Source of the DNA: Cocleimonas sp.
GTDB lineage: Bacteria > Pseudomonadota > Gammaproteobacteria > Thiotrichales > Thiotrichaceae
Direction of reading: 5' to 3'
Length of the DNA stretch: 10,673 nt
NCBI GenBank assembly: GCA_023145535.1
Contig: JAGLDQ010000036.1
Coordinates: forward strand, 1 to 10,673
The position numbers and the translations under genes are program-made. The notes beneath the pieces were generated by a model. The model saw only the letters and a list, made by a program, of their open reading frames with translations. It was not told where the DNA came from and searched no databases. Below are positions 1 through 5,879 of the stretch, piece by piece (position 1 is the first letter of the stretch; each line of letters begins with the position of its first letter).

Positions 1-702
1 ACAACATGGACATTAACCCGTGATGCTTCACTCGGATTAAACTTTGCTGGCGTAAATTATTACGATGGTCAAGGCTTTATGGTGAGTAAAAAGCTAGGCG
101 TTAAAAGTGTTAATGATTTAGACGGTGCGGCGGTTTGTATTCAAGCTGGTACAACGACTGAACTTAATCTTTCTGATTATTTCAAAGCGCATAATATGAA
201 GTTCAAAGCGATCACGTTTGACACCTCAGATCAAACCATTAAAGGTTTTGAAGCGGGTCGTTGTGATATGTTGACTTCGGATCAGTCTCAACTTTATGCA
301 CTACGTATTAAACTAGCCAAGCCAGAAGATGCGATTGTATTGCCTGAAGTTATTTCTAAAGAGCCATTAGGCCCTGTTGTTCGTCAAGGTGATGATCAGT
401 GGTTTAACATTGTACGTTGGTCACTCAATGCAATGATTAATGCAGAAGAAATGGGCATTACTAAAGCTAATATCAAAAGCAAAAAATCTAGCAAAGATCC
501 TGCAACGGCTCGTTTAATGGGCGGACAAGGCGAGAAGTTAGGGCTTGATGATGCTTGGTCTTATAATATTATCAGCCAAGTGGGTAACTATGGTGAAATC
601 TTTGAAACCAATGTTGGTAAAGATTCTCCGCTTAAGATTGGACGTGGCTTAAACGCGCTATGGAATAAAGGCGGTATTATGTACGCACCTCCTATCCGTT
701 AA
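1..702 (+). CDS. aapJ: General L-amino-acid ABC transporter, periplasmic substrate-binding protein (5' truncated)
   Basis: This is the C-terminal 233 residues of the periplasmic binding protein of an Aap-type (HAAT family) amino-acid uptake system. The reading frame is open from base 1 (beginning TTWTLTRDASLGLNFAG), so the ATG at 79 is internal and not the real start. About 100 N-terminal residues, including the signal peptide, should lie to the left, judging from the usual family length of about 340 aa. Recognisable family signatures are the VNYYDGQGFM segment, the GFEAGRCDMLTSDQSQL segment around 245-295, and the highly conserved tail VGNYGEIFE...SPLKIGRGLNALWNKGG...YAPPIR. The protein would capture a broad range of L-amino acids and deliver them to AapQM. 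It is followed by an intrinsic terminator and then aapQ. Family assignment is firm; exact substrate preference cannot be read from sequence. Confidence 0.95.
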   Translation, partial: TTWTLTRDASLGLNFAGVNYYDGQGFMVSKKLGVKSVNDLDGAAVCIQAGTTTELNLSDYFKAHNMKFKAITFDTSDQTIKGFEAGRCDMLTSDQSQLYALRIKLAKPEDAIVLPEVISKEPLGPVVRQGDDQWFNIVRWSLNAMINAEEMGITKANIKSKKSSKDPATARLMGGQGEKLGLDDAWSYNIISQVGNYGEIFETNVGKDSPLKIGRGLNALWNKGGIMYAPPIR

Positions 703-710
703 GTTTAAGA

Positions 711-738
711 AAGAGTCTGCTAAGCAGGCTCTTTTTTT
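711..738 (+). terminator. Intrinsic terminator/attenuator between aapJ and aapQ
   Basis: Ten-base-pair stem AAGAGTCTGC / GCAGGCTCTT (711-720 with 724-733, one G-T wobble) closed by a TAA loop and running into seven consecutive T residues (732-738). It starts 8 nt after the aapJ stop codon. Placed inside a transporter operon right after the binding-protein gene, it probably ends most transcripts and lets some read through to aapQMP, giving excess binding protein. Confidence 0.85.
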
Positions 739-845
739 GCTTATAGATAAATGATTTTGCTAAGATCACCTTTATTATTGAGATGATTAATCTATAAGTA
801 ACTTTCTTGCTTTATCCCTCTCATGCATCTTGTGGTATCACTCAT

Positions 846-2033
846 ATGACTGAACACAATACCAATTTAAAACCCAGTAAGCCTCCAATTTGGAATAATC
901 CCAAATATCGCTCCTTATTTTTTCAACTTTTGTTGATCTTTGGCGTAGGATACGTTTTCTATTCGATTATTCAAAATACCCTAAACAATATGGAAGCACG
1001 GGGTATCTCCACTGGTTTTTCCTTTCTATCAGAAAAATCAGGGTTTGATATACTGCAAAGCCTCATTGCTTATGATTCCGACTCGACCTATGGGCGTACT
1101 TTTGTTGTGGGGATACTCAATACCTTACTGGTGAGTGTGCTGGGCATATTTCTTGCGACACTGCTGGGTTTTGTTATTGGTATTGCACGGCTATCAAATA
1201 ACTGGCTACTCGCAAAGCTCGCTACTATTTATATTGAAACCTTTCGTAATATCCCGCTATTAATACAAATTTTCTTTTGGTATATCGTTGTTTTACGCGC
1301 GATGCCCTCGGCTAAAGAAAGTTTGTCACTTTTTGATAGCTTCTTTCTGAATGTACGTGGTCTATACCTGCCTGCTCCTGTAACGGATAGTGGTTTTGTC
1401 TATACGACTCTTACTGTTGTGTTGGCATTGGTTGCGGTGTTTATCCTTAAACGCTGGGCGCATCGACGGCAAGAGACAACAGGGCGGCAGTTTCCTGTTT
1501 TTCTTGTTTCATTCGCCTTATTACTACTGGCTCCACTGTTCGTTTTCTTTGCCTCTGGTAGCCCGCTTTCATGGGATATTCCGGCACTAAAAGGGTTTAA
1601 CTTCCAAGGGGGGATTACCATCATTCCCGAGTTATTTGCCTTGCTGCTGGCCTTAACGATTTATACGGCAGCATTTATCGCTGAAATTGTACGCTCTGGT
1701 ATTAAAGCGGTCGATCATGGGCAATCGGAAGCCGCCTTATCCGTGGGTTTAACCCCTTCGCAAAATCTACGTCTCGTGGTTATTCCACAGGCGATGCGCG
1801 TCATTATTCCTCCCATGACAAGCCAATATTTAAACCTACTTAAAAATTCATCACTCGCAACCGCCATTGGCTATCCTGATCTGGTCTCTGTTTTTATGGG
1901 AACGACCTTAAATCAAACAGGACAAGCGGTTGAAATTGTAATGATGACGATGGCAGTCTACTTAGTCTTAAGTTTACTGATTTCACTGCTTATGAACGGG
2001 TACAACGCCAAGATGGCGCTGACTGAACGATAG
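846..2033 (+). CDS. aapQ: General L-amino-acid ABC transporter, permease AapQ
   Basis: This is an inner-membrane permease subunit, 395 aa from the ATG at 846, about the usual family length. The frame is open back to a TTG at 807, but the ATG gives the expected short polar N-terminus (MTEHNTNLKPSKPP). Neither start has a strong Shine-Dalgarno. Hydrophobic segments lie near residues 25-45, 85-112, 135-152, 185-202, 218-237, 262-285, 315-345 and 365-385. The ABC-permease EAA loop is at about residues 295-314 (EAALSVGLTPSQNLRLVVIPQ), the coupling site for the ATPase. The segment ETFRNIPLLIQIFFWY is typical of His/Glu/Gln/Arg-type permeases. It pairs with AapM. A weak extended -10 (TGCTAAGAT, 758-766) upstream might give some independent transcription, but this is uncertain. 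Confidence 0.93.
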   Translation: MTEHNTNLKPSKPPIWNNPKYRSLFFQLLLIFGVGYVFYSIIQNTLNNMEARGISTGFSFLSEKSGFDILQSLIAYDSDSTYGRTFVVGILNTLLVSVLGIFLATLLGFVIGIARLSNNWLLAKLATIYIETFRNIPLLIQIFFWYIVVLRAMPSAKESLSLFDSFFLNVRGLYLPAPVTDSGFVYTTLTVVLALVAVFILKRWAHRRQETTGRQFPVFLVSFALLLLAPLFVFFASGSPLSWDIPALKGFNFQGGITIIPELFALLLALTIYTAAFIAEIVRSGIKAVDHGQSEAALSVGLTPSQNLRLVVIPQAMRVIIPPMTSQYLNLLKNSSLATAIGYPDLVSVFMGTTLNQTGQAVEIVMMTMAVYLVLSLLISLLMNGYNAKMALTER

Positions 2034-2036
2034 GAG
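2031..2036 (+). promoter_or_regulatory. aapM ribosome-binding site overlapping the aapQ stop codon
   Basis: TAGGAG at 2031-2036 contains the aapQ stop codon TAG (2031-2033) and sits 7 nt before the aapM ATG at 2044. This arrangement fixes the aapM start and suggests translational coupling of the two permease subunits. Confidence 0.75.
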
Positions 2037-2043
2037 TTGTACT

Positions 2044-3153
2044 ATGTATGTTACTGATAAAATTCTTCCTGAATTACCCGCTCCTAGCAATGCGAAAGGA
2101 CTGGTTTATTGGCTGAAAAACAATCTTTTTTCTAGTCCTCTCAATATTGTGATCACCTTTTTAGGGTTCTACCTTGTTTATAAAATATTACCTCCCGCGA
2201 TCCAATGGGCCTTCATTGATGCTACTTGGGTTGCAGAGACGAGAGAAGAATGTTTAGGAGAAGGCAAAGGCGCATGTTGGGCTTATATTGGTAATCGTTT
2301 TGGTCAAGTCATGTATGGCTTCTATCCTCCAGCGGAATACTGGCGACCTAACTTAGCGGGCATCTTACTTATTCTGCTCACGATCCCTCTCTTTATTGAA
2401 AAAATGCCAAAAAAGGTGTGGTTAGGTGCTTTTATTTTGTTGGTTTTCCCTTTTATTGCCTATGTTTTAATTCATGGAGGAATGCTTGGACTATCAGAAG
2501 TAGGAACGGATCGATGGGGGGGCTTGATGCTGACCCTCATCATCTCACTTGTTGGCATTGCGGCCGCCTTACCACTTGGCATTATACTGGCGTTAGGGCG
2601 ACGCTCCGAGATGCCAATTGTTAAATCAATCAGTATTATTTTTATTGAATTTTGGCGGGGCGTTCCCCTGATTACGGTCTTGTTTATGGCATCGGTTATG
2701 TTGCCATTATTCTTACCGGCTGGTTCAGATTTTGATAAATTGGCACGGGCAATGATTGGTATTATCTTGTTTCAGTCTGCCTATGTTGCTGAAGTTGTGC
2801 GAGGTGGTTTACAAGCAATCCCTAAGGGGCAATATGAAGCCGCCGTTGCAATGGGGCTAAGTTATTGGAAAAGTATGTTTTTAATCATTCTGCCACAAGC
2901 GCTGAAACTGGTTATTCCTGGGTTGGTCAATACCTTTATTGCCTTATTTAAAGATACAACCCTCGTCTTAATTATTGGTTTATTTGATCTATTATTGATT
3001 ATTGAGAATGTATTAGGGTCAGATGCGGCATGGTTAGGATTCTTTACGGAAGGACTCGTGTTTGCTGCCTTTGTCTTCTGGATATTCTGCTTTAGCATGT
3101 CACGCTACAGTATGGCACTGGAAAGAAAATTGGATACGGGGCATAGAAGTTAA
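2044..3153 (+). CDS. aapM: General L-amino-acid ABC transporter, permease AapM
   Basis: This is the second inner-membrane permease subunit, 369 aa, 10 nt after aapQ with a clear ribosome-binding site. The N-terminal half carries the AapM-type extracytoplasmic loop with two cysteines (C70 and C78 in EECLGEGKGACWAYI). Hydrophobic segments follow near residues 33-50, 104-117, 126-144, 160-184, 195-222, 236-255, 286-318 and 333-350. The EAA loop that contacts the ATPase is at about residues 265-284 (EAAVAMGLSYWKSMFLIILP). The IEFWRGVPLITVLFMAS and GLVNTFIALFKDTTLV segments are hallmark HAAT permease motifs. It forms the translocation channel with AapQ. In most Aap operons aapP follows almost directly; here the gap is 231 bp and is largely filled by a repeat element. 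Confidence 0.94.
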   Translation: MYVTDKILPELPAPSNAKGLVYWLKNNLFSSPLNIVITFLGFYLVYKILPPAIQWAFIDATWVAETREECLGEGKGACWAYIGNRFGQVMYGFYPPAEYWRPNLAGILLILLTIPLFIEKMPKKVWLGAFILLVFPFIAYVLIHGGMLGLSEVGTDRWGGLMLTLIISLVGIAAALPLGIILALGRRSEMPIVKSISIIFIEFWRGVPLITVLFMASVMLPLFLPAGSDFDKLARAMIGIILFQSAYVAEVVRGGLQAIPKGQYEAAVAMGLSYWKSMFLIILPQALKLVIPGLVNTFIALFKDTTLVLIIGLFDLLLIIENVLGSDAAWLGFFTEGLVFAAFVFWIFCFSMSRYSMALERKLDTGHRS

Positions 3154-3183
3154 TAGGTAAGTGGCTAATTTGAAAAAATTAAA

Positions 3184-3342
3184 ACCACGCAAAACAGAGA
3201 AAACATGGACGTTAGTCGGGAGCGCAGGAACAATAAAAAACAGATCTGATCTCTCGCAAAGATGCAAAGCACACCAATAAAAAATAAGAAACACCGCTTA
3301 TCTTTACGAGATAATTTCCGTGTATTCTGTGTTTTTCGTGGT
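3184..3342. repeat. MITE-like element with 27-bp imperfect terminal inverted repeats
   Basis: The left end at 3184-3210 (ACCACGCAAAACAGAGAAAA...) and the right end at 3316-3342 are inverted repeats: the right end read as reverse complement (ACCACGAAAAACACAGAATA...) matches the left at about 22 of 27 positions. A second, nested inverted pair lies inside: TCTCGCAAAGATG at 3252-3264 against TATCTTTACGAGA at 3299-3311 (11 of 13 complementary), so the element could fold on itself. It encodes no transposase. It occupies most of the aapM-aapP gap, which carries no credible gene: the two minus-strand open frames there have low-complexity Phe/Cys/Leu-rich translations. CCACG-AAAACAC type repeats look familiar from other environmental genomes, but I cannot confirm copies here. 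No clear target-site duplication was seen. Confidence 0.6.
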
Positions 3343-3384
3343 CGACTTTTCTTTGTGATCAATATTAAAAACTGAGATGAATTT

Positions 3385-4152
3385 ATGAGTGAAGCAAATA
3401 CACAAGCACAACAAGATTACGCCATCCGTATGATCAATCTCAACAAGTGGTACGGTGATTTTCATGTGCTAAAAAATATTAACTTGGACGTGGCACAGGG
3501 TGAACGTATCGTTATCTGTGGGCCTTCTGGTTCAGGAAAGTCAACTGTGATCCGCTGTATCAATCACCTTGAAGAACATCAAAAAGGGCAAATTATTGTT
3601 AATGGTGATGAAATTACAGGCGATGTGAAACAGCTAGAGCGTCTGCGAAGGGATGTTGGTATGTGTTTTCAGCACTTTAATCTTTTCCCGCATTTAAGTA
3701 TTTTAGATAATTTGACACTCGCCCCTATTTGGGTACGTAAAATACCCAAGGCAGAAGCAGAAGCAACGGCGATGAAATACCTTGAGCGTGTAAAAATTCC
3801 GGATCAAGCAAATAAATACCCAGGACAATTATCCGGTGGACAGCAACAACGCGTCGCCATTGCGCGTAGCTTATGTATGAATCCAAAAATTATGTTGTTT
3901 GACGAGCCGACCTCTGCACTTGATCCTGAGATGATTTCGGAAGTGTTAGATGTCATGGTGGAGTTGGCGGAAGAGGGCGGCATGACGATGCTTTGCGTTA
4001 CCCATGAAATGGGCTTTGCTAAACAAGTGGCAGACCGTGTTATTTTTATGGATGCAGGGCAGATTATTGAAGAAAATACCCCTAATGAATTCTTTAATAA
4101 CCCACAATCAGAACGTACCCAACTATTCTTGAGCCAAATTATTGCACATTAG
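3385..4152 (+). CDS. aapP: General L-amino-acid ABC transporter, ATP-binding protein
   Basis: This is the cytoplasmic ATPase that powers AapQM, 255 aa, the usual length. All ABC motifs are intact: Walker A GPSGSGKST (residues 46-54), Q-loop Gln96 in CFQHFNLFPH, signature LSGGQ (149-153) followed by QQRVAIARSL, Walker B IMLFDEP with catalytic Glu174, the D-loop SALDPEM, and the switch His207 in CVTHEMGF. The close match to the polar amino-acid uptake ATPases (GlnQ/AapP) and the gene order identify it. The ATG at 3385 is preceded by a modest GAG ribosome-binding site at 3374-3376 and gives the expected N-terminus. It lies 231 bp from aapM across a repeat element. It is therefore either read through from aapM or served by a promoter in that gap; I see no convincing -35/-10 pair there. 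No U-tract terminator follows it. Confidence 0.95.
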   Translation: MSEANTQAQQDYAIRMINLNKWYGDFHVLKNINLDVAQGERIVICGPSGSGKSTVIRCINHLEEHQKGQIIVNGDEITGDVKQLERLRRDVGMCFQHFNLFPHLSILDNLTLAPIWVRKIPKAEAEATAMKYLERVKIPDQANKYPGQLSGGQQQRVAIARSLCMNPKIMLFDEPTSALDPEMISEVLDVMVELAEEGGMTMLCVTHEMGFAKQVADRVIFMDAGQIIEENTPNEFFNNPQSERTQLFLSQIIAH

Positions 4153-4200
4153 TTTATATCTTTAAAATAACGCCAATTGTCCTTCCCGTTTGAGAATAAC

Positions 4201-4219
4201 GATTAAGCAGGGATTAAGC
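4201..4219 (+). repeat. 8-bp direct repeat GATTAAGC spaced one helical turn
   Basis: GATTAAGC occurs at 4201-4208 and again at 4212-4219, an 11-bp period, just upstream of the palindrome in front of the small secreted-protein gene. The spacing would put both copies on the same face of the helix, as expected for a regulator site. No known binding consensus is recognised. Confidence 0.35.
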
Positions 4220-4221
4220 TA

Positions 4222-4242
4222 ACCTCAATAACTTATTGAGGT
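4222..4242 (+). promoter_or_regulatory. Perfect 21-nt palindrome containing the Shine-Dalgarno of the next gene
   Basis: ACCTCAATAA C TTATTGAGGT has 10-bp perfect arms around one base; as RNA it would form a 9-bp stem with a 3-nt loop. The likely Shine-Dalgarno GAGGTG (4238-4243, 5 nt before the ATG at 4249) lies mostly in the 3' arm and pairs with CCTC of the 5' arm. It could control translation by hiding the ribosome-binding site, or act as a DNA operator. It has no T-tract, so it is not a standard terminator. Confidence 0.6.
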
Positions 4243-4248
4243 GCTCCT

Positions 4249-4668
4249 ATGCTTATAAGAACGTTTATTATGATGGCATTATTTATGCTTTTTTCCCCTA
4301 TACAGGCAGTATCGAGTGAATCTGCACTTTCTGTACGCCTTCAGCAAGCCGTGGATGCGAACTGTGATGGCATTAGTGATCATCCCTTCTCATCGGATGG
4401 CCCCTTCATTATATTACCTCAGCAATGTGTAAACTATAAAATAACCGCTGAGAATCATTCTAATCAAGCCCTTTCGAGTATCATACTGACAGGAAAAATC
4501 CCTCCGTACACACAACTCAAGCCGAATAGTCTTTTTGTCTACGAGAAGGGAACATCAAGACCAGCGGTTACTTCTCAAAGTGTAAATTCAGCACAAGTTA
4601 AAGCGGAGCTAACTACACTTGCGCCCTTAAAAACAATGGTAATGGTTTATTCTGTTCTAATAAATTAG
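4249..4668 (+). CDS. Small secreted single-domain DUF11-like protein
   Basis: This is a 139-aa exported protein. Residues 1-20 form a signal peptide (MLIRTFIMMALFMLFSPIQA), with probable signal peptidase I cleavage after IQA. The mature part resembles one DUF11-type ('conserved repeat') immunoglobulin-like beta domain. Its recognisable pattern is ILPQQCVNYKITAENHSNQALSSIILTGKIPPYTQL, where family members show 'PGQC-Y-I-ATN-G...V-VSD-IP-YT'. Two cysteines, C39 and C60, could form a disulfide in the periplasm. DUF11 domains are usually found as tandem repeats in large surface or secreted proteins; a lone copy suggests a small periplasmic or surface accessory factor. The start is supported by GAGGTG at 4238-4243, which lies in a palindrome. 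Specific function is unknown and no neighbour supplies one. Confidence 0.8.
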   Translation: MLIRTFIMMALFMLFSPIQAVSSESALSVRLQQAVDANCDGISDHPFSSDGPFIILPQQCVNYKITAENHSNQALSSIILTGKIPPYTQLKPNSLFVYEKGTSRPAVTSQSVNSAQVKAELTTLAPLKTMVMVYSVLIN

Positions 4669-4761
4669 GTCTAAACGCTCTAAATAAGTGGCATCCTTCA
4701 TAGGTCAGTTAACAGGCGTAATAAAGAAGGTTGTTGCAACGTGCTATCTCGCATTGCGTAA

Positions 4762-4784
4762 ACTTCATCGGGGTTATATGAAGT
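4762..4784. repeat. 7-bp inverted repeat ACTTCAT/ATGAAGT
   Basis: ACTTCAT (4762-4768) and ATGAAGT (4778-4784) are perfect inverted copies with a 9-nt spacer. They lie in the 187-bp stretch between the DUF11-like gene and the first small membrane-protein gene, about 70 nt upstream of the latter. It may be an operator or mRNA hairpin, or chance in AT-rich DNA. Confidence 0.25.
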
Positions 4785-4855
4785 GTCAATTACTTTTCTA
4801 TTTTGATGAAGAATGCCAAATTAAGCTTAAAAAAATAATAAAAAAGGCTATTAAA

Positions 4856-5092
4856 ATGTTACAAATATTCTTATTCGTCCTTGTTGGAGTTTTCTTTGGA
4901 ATATCACTCTCCTTACTCATCTTCAAAGCAATAACATCAAAAGAATTAAAGCGTACCCAACGTGTTGCTATGTTTAAGATTTACTTAGAAGTTTTAATGA
5001 AAAAGGAGGATAAATCTTATCAGTATAGCAATGACATTAGACCCATTATCAATGCCGCTCACTTGTCAAAAATGTCTAAATGGAAGGGCTAG
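4856..5092 (+). CDS. Small single-span membrane protein, paralogue 1
   Basis: This is a 78-aa protein of unknown function. It has an N-terminal hydrophobic span (about residues 3-23, QIFLFVLVGVFFGISLSLLIF) and then a Lys-rich, probably cytoplasmic tail. The frame is open upstream to a GTG at 4688, which would add 56 residues. I prefer the ATG at 4856 because AAGG (4844-4847) lies 8 nt before it and because alignment with the next gene begins exactly here. The two products match at 26 of the first 60 residues (about 43%), including GVF-G, LL-F, T-K-LK-T, AM, Y-E-L-K and Y-Y--D, then NA-H near the end. It is therefore a tandem duplicate of the 5241-5471 gene. No known family is recognised. A membrane anchor with a basic tail suggests a small regulatory or scaffold protein, but this is inference. 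Confidence 0.65.
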   Translation: MLQIFLFVLVGVFFGISLSLLIFKAITSKELKRTQRVAMFKIYLEVLMKKEDKSYQYSNDIRPIINAAHLSKMSKWKG

Positions 5093-5135
5093 AAAATAAG
5101 AGAAAGTAACTATAGTAGCATTTACTAATAAACAG

Positions 5136-5152
5136 TATAAATAAAATTTATA
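5136..5152. repeat. AT-only inverted repeat TATAAAT-AAA-ATTTATA
   Basis: Perfect 7-bp arms (5136-5142 and 5146-5152) around AAA, about 90 bp upstream of the second small membrane-protein gene, in an otherwise featureless 148-bp gap. It could be a regulator site or an AT-rich promoter region. There is no T-tract after it, so a terminator is unlikely. Such AT-only palindromes can arise by chance. Confidence 0.25.
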
Positions 5153-5240
5153 CGCTTATGCTTTTTCGTTTTATTTGCAATATGTGTACGAATCTAACTA
5201 TATTGGCTAATTATCAAAGTAGATATGGAGATCAAGTACC

Positions 5241-5471
5241 ATGGGACAAACATTACTTTTTATCTTGAGTGGGGTATTTATTGGTTTAGCGATTGGATTG
5301 TTAGTTTTTAGGTTGGCAACTAAAAAGCAATTGAAACAAACTAAAATGACGGCAATGGCAAATATGTATAATGAAACGTTGCTAAAAAGGAAAAACAATA
5401 AATATTGCTATACTGACGATGCTGAAAGAGTCGTAAGAACGGTTAATGCATCGCACATATTAGAGTCATAA
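5241..5471 (+). CDS. Small single-span membrane protein, paralogue 2
   Basis: This is a 76-aa protein of unknown function. The start ATG at 5241 has GGAG at 5227-5230, somewhat distant (10 nt). Residues 3-24 form one hydrophobic span (QTLLFILSGVFIGLAIGLLVFR), Gly-rich and ending in positive charges. The tail (ATKKQLKQTKMTAMANMYNETLLKRKNNKYCY...) is basic and likely helical. The positive-inside rule suggests the tail is cytoplasmic. It aligns without gaps over about 60 residues with the preceding gene (26 identities). Conserved features are the transmembrane GVF-G and LL-F pattern, the K-LK-T stretch and the Y-Y--D patch, so both copies appear to be under selection. The arrangement as two separate short genes 148 bp apart suggests local duplication. 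I recognise no known family. Confidence 0.75.
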   Translation: MGQTLLFILSGVFIGLAIGLLVFRLATKKQLKQTKMTAMANMYNETLLKRKNNKYCYTDDAERVVRTVNASHILES

Positions 5472-5502
5472 ATGCACCAGTAGAATATTTTTACAAATAC
5501 CC

Positions 5503-5518
5503 TTTAAGTCTTTAAGTC
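5503..5518 (+). repeat. Tandem 8-bp repeat TTTAAGTC x2
   Basis: TTTAAGTC at 5503-5510 is repeated directly at 5511-5518, followed by a partial third unit (TT). It lies in the gap after the second small membrane-protein gene. It may be simple slippage, or a binding site with 8-bp spacing. Confidence 0.35.
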
Positions 5519-5551
5519 TTTGTGTTTAGTATAAAAAACACTGCATTAGGC

Positions 5552-5579
5552 TTTACTTATATTGTTGTTTGTTTATAAT
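5552..5579 (+). promoter_or_regulatory. Candidate sigma-70 promoter for the small exported-protein gene
   Basis: A perfect -10 TATAAT (5574-5579) lies 16 bp downstream of a partial -35 TTTACT (5552-5557, 4 of 6 matches to TTGACA). Transcription would start near 5586, leaving a leader of about 50 nt before the ATG at 5636. The -10 is strong, but in AT-rich DNA such boxes occur by chance. Confidence 0.4.
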
Positions 5580-5635
5580 CCGCGCTAACTCATTGCTTTG
5601 GATGAGCGTTTTGTTACTACAATTGCGTGGGTAAA

Positions 5636-5875
5636 ATGAAAAAACAACAAGGGTCTAAGACGTTAGTCGTCTTGCTATTCACAGGGTGTCTATTGACCCC
5701 GATGCAACTCCGTGCAGAGGCTGAACCACTGTATGTTTCAGGATTTGATTTGGACTCTATAGAATCCAATGATTTGTTATCTTGGGTTGAGGAAGTGAGG
5801 TATAGACTGAGCGAAGCTTCTCCTTGTTTTAGAAATATGCTTGAGCCTAATGACAATCTAGCTGGTGACCGATAA
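5636..5875 (+). CDS. Small exported protein of unknown function
   Basis: This is a 79-aa protein from ATG 5636; a GTG at 5627 would add three residues (MGK). Neither has a clear Shine-Dalgarno, though GTGGG lies just before the ATG. The N-terminus is a typical signal sequence: MKKQQGSK, then the hydrophobic core TLVVLLFTGCLLTPM. Cleavage by signal peptidase I is plausible after QLRA. Alternatively FTGC resembles a degenerate lipobox (Phe at -3), so a lipoprotein cannot be excluded. The mature part is about 50 residues, acidic (FDLDSIESNDLLSWVEEV), with one more cysteine in SPCFRNML. The stop at 5873-5875 is 4 bp from the convergent hemW stop with no terminator between. No homologous family is recognised. 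A candidate promoter with TATAAT is upstream, and the export signal makes a real gene more likely than chance. Confidence 0.6.
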   Translation: MKKQQGSKTLVVLLFTGCLLTPMQLRAEAEPLYVSGFDLDSIESNDLLSWVEEVRYRLSEASPCFRNMLEPNDNLAGDR

Positions 5876-5879
5876 GGTT

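Noticed and set aside
807..845. TTG-initiated 13-codon N-terminal extension of aapQ
   Set aside because: No Shine-Dalgarno, and the ATG at 846 gives the usual polar N-terminus and family length.
3100..3362. Two overlapping minus-strand open frames (64 and 65 codons) in the aapM-aapP gap
   Set aside because: Translations are Phe/Cys/Leu-rich and low complexity, they overlap each other and the inverted-repeat element, and neither resembles a protein family; they look like translated repeat DNA.
4688..4855. GTG start at 4688 as the true start of the first small membrane protein
   Set aside because: The paralogue aligns exactly from the ATG at 4856, which has its own AAGG site; kept only as a low-interest finding.
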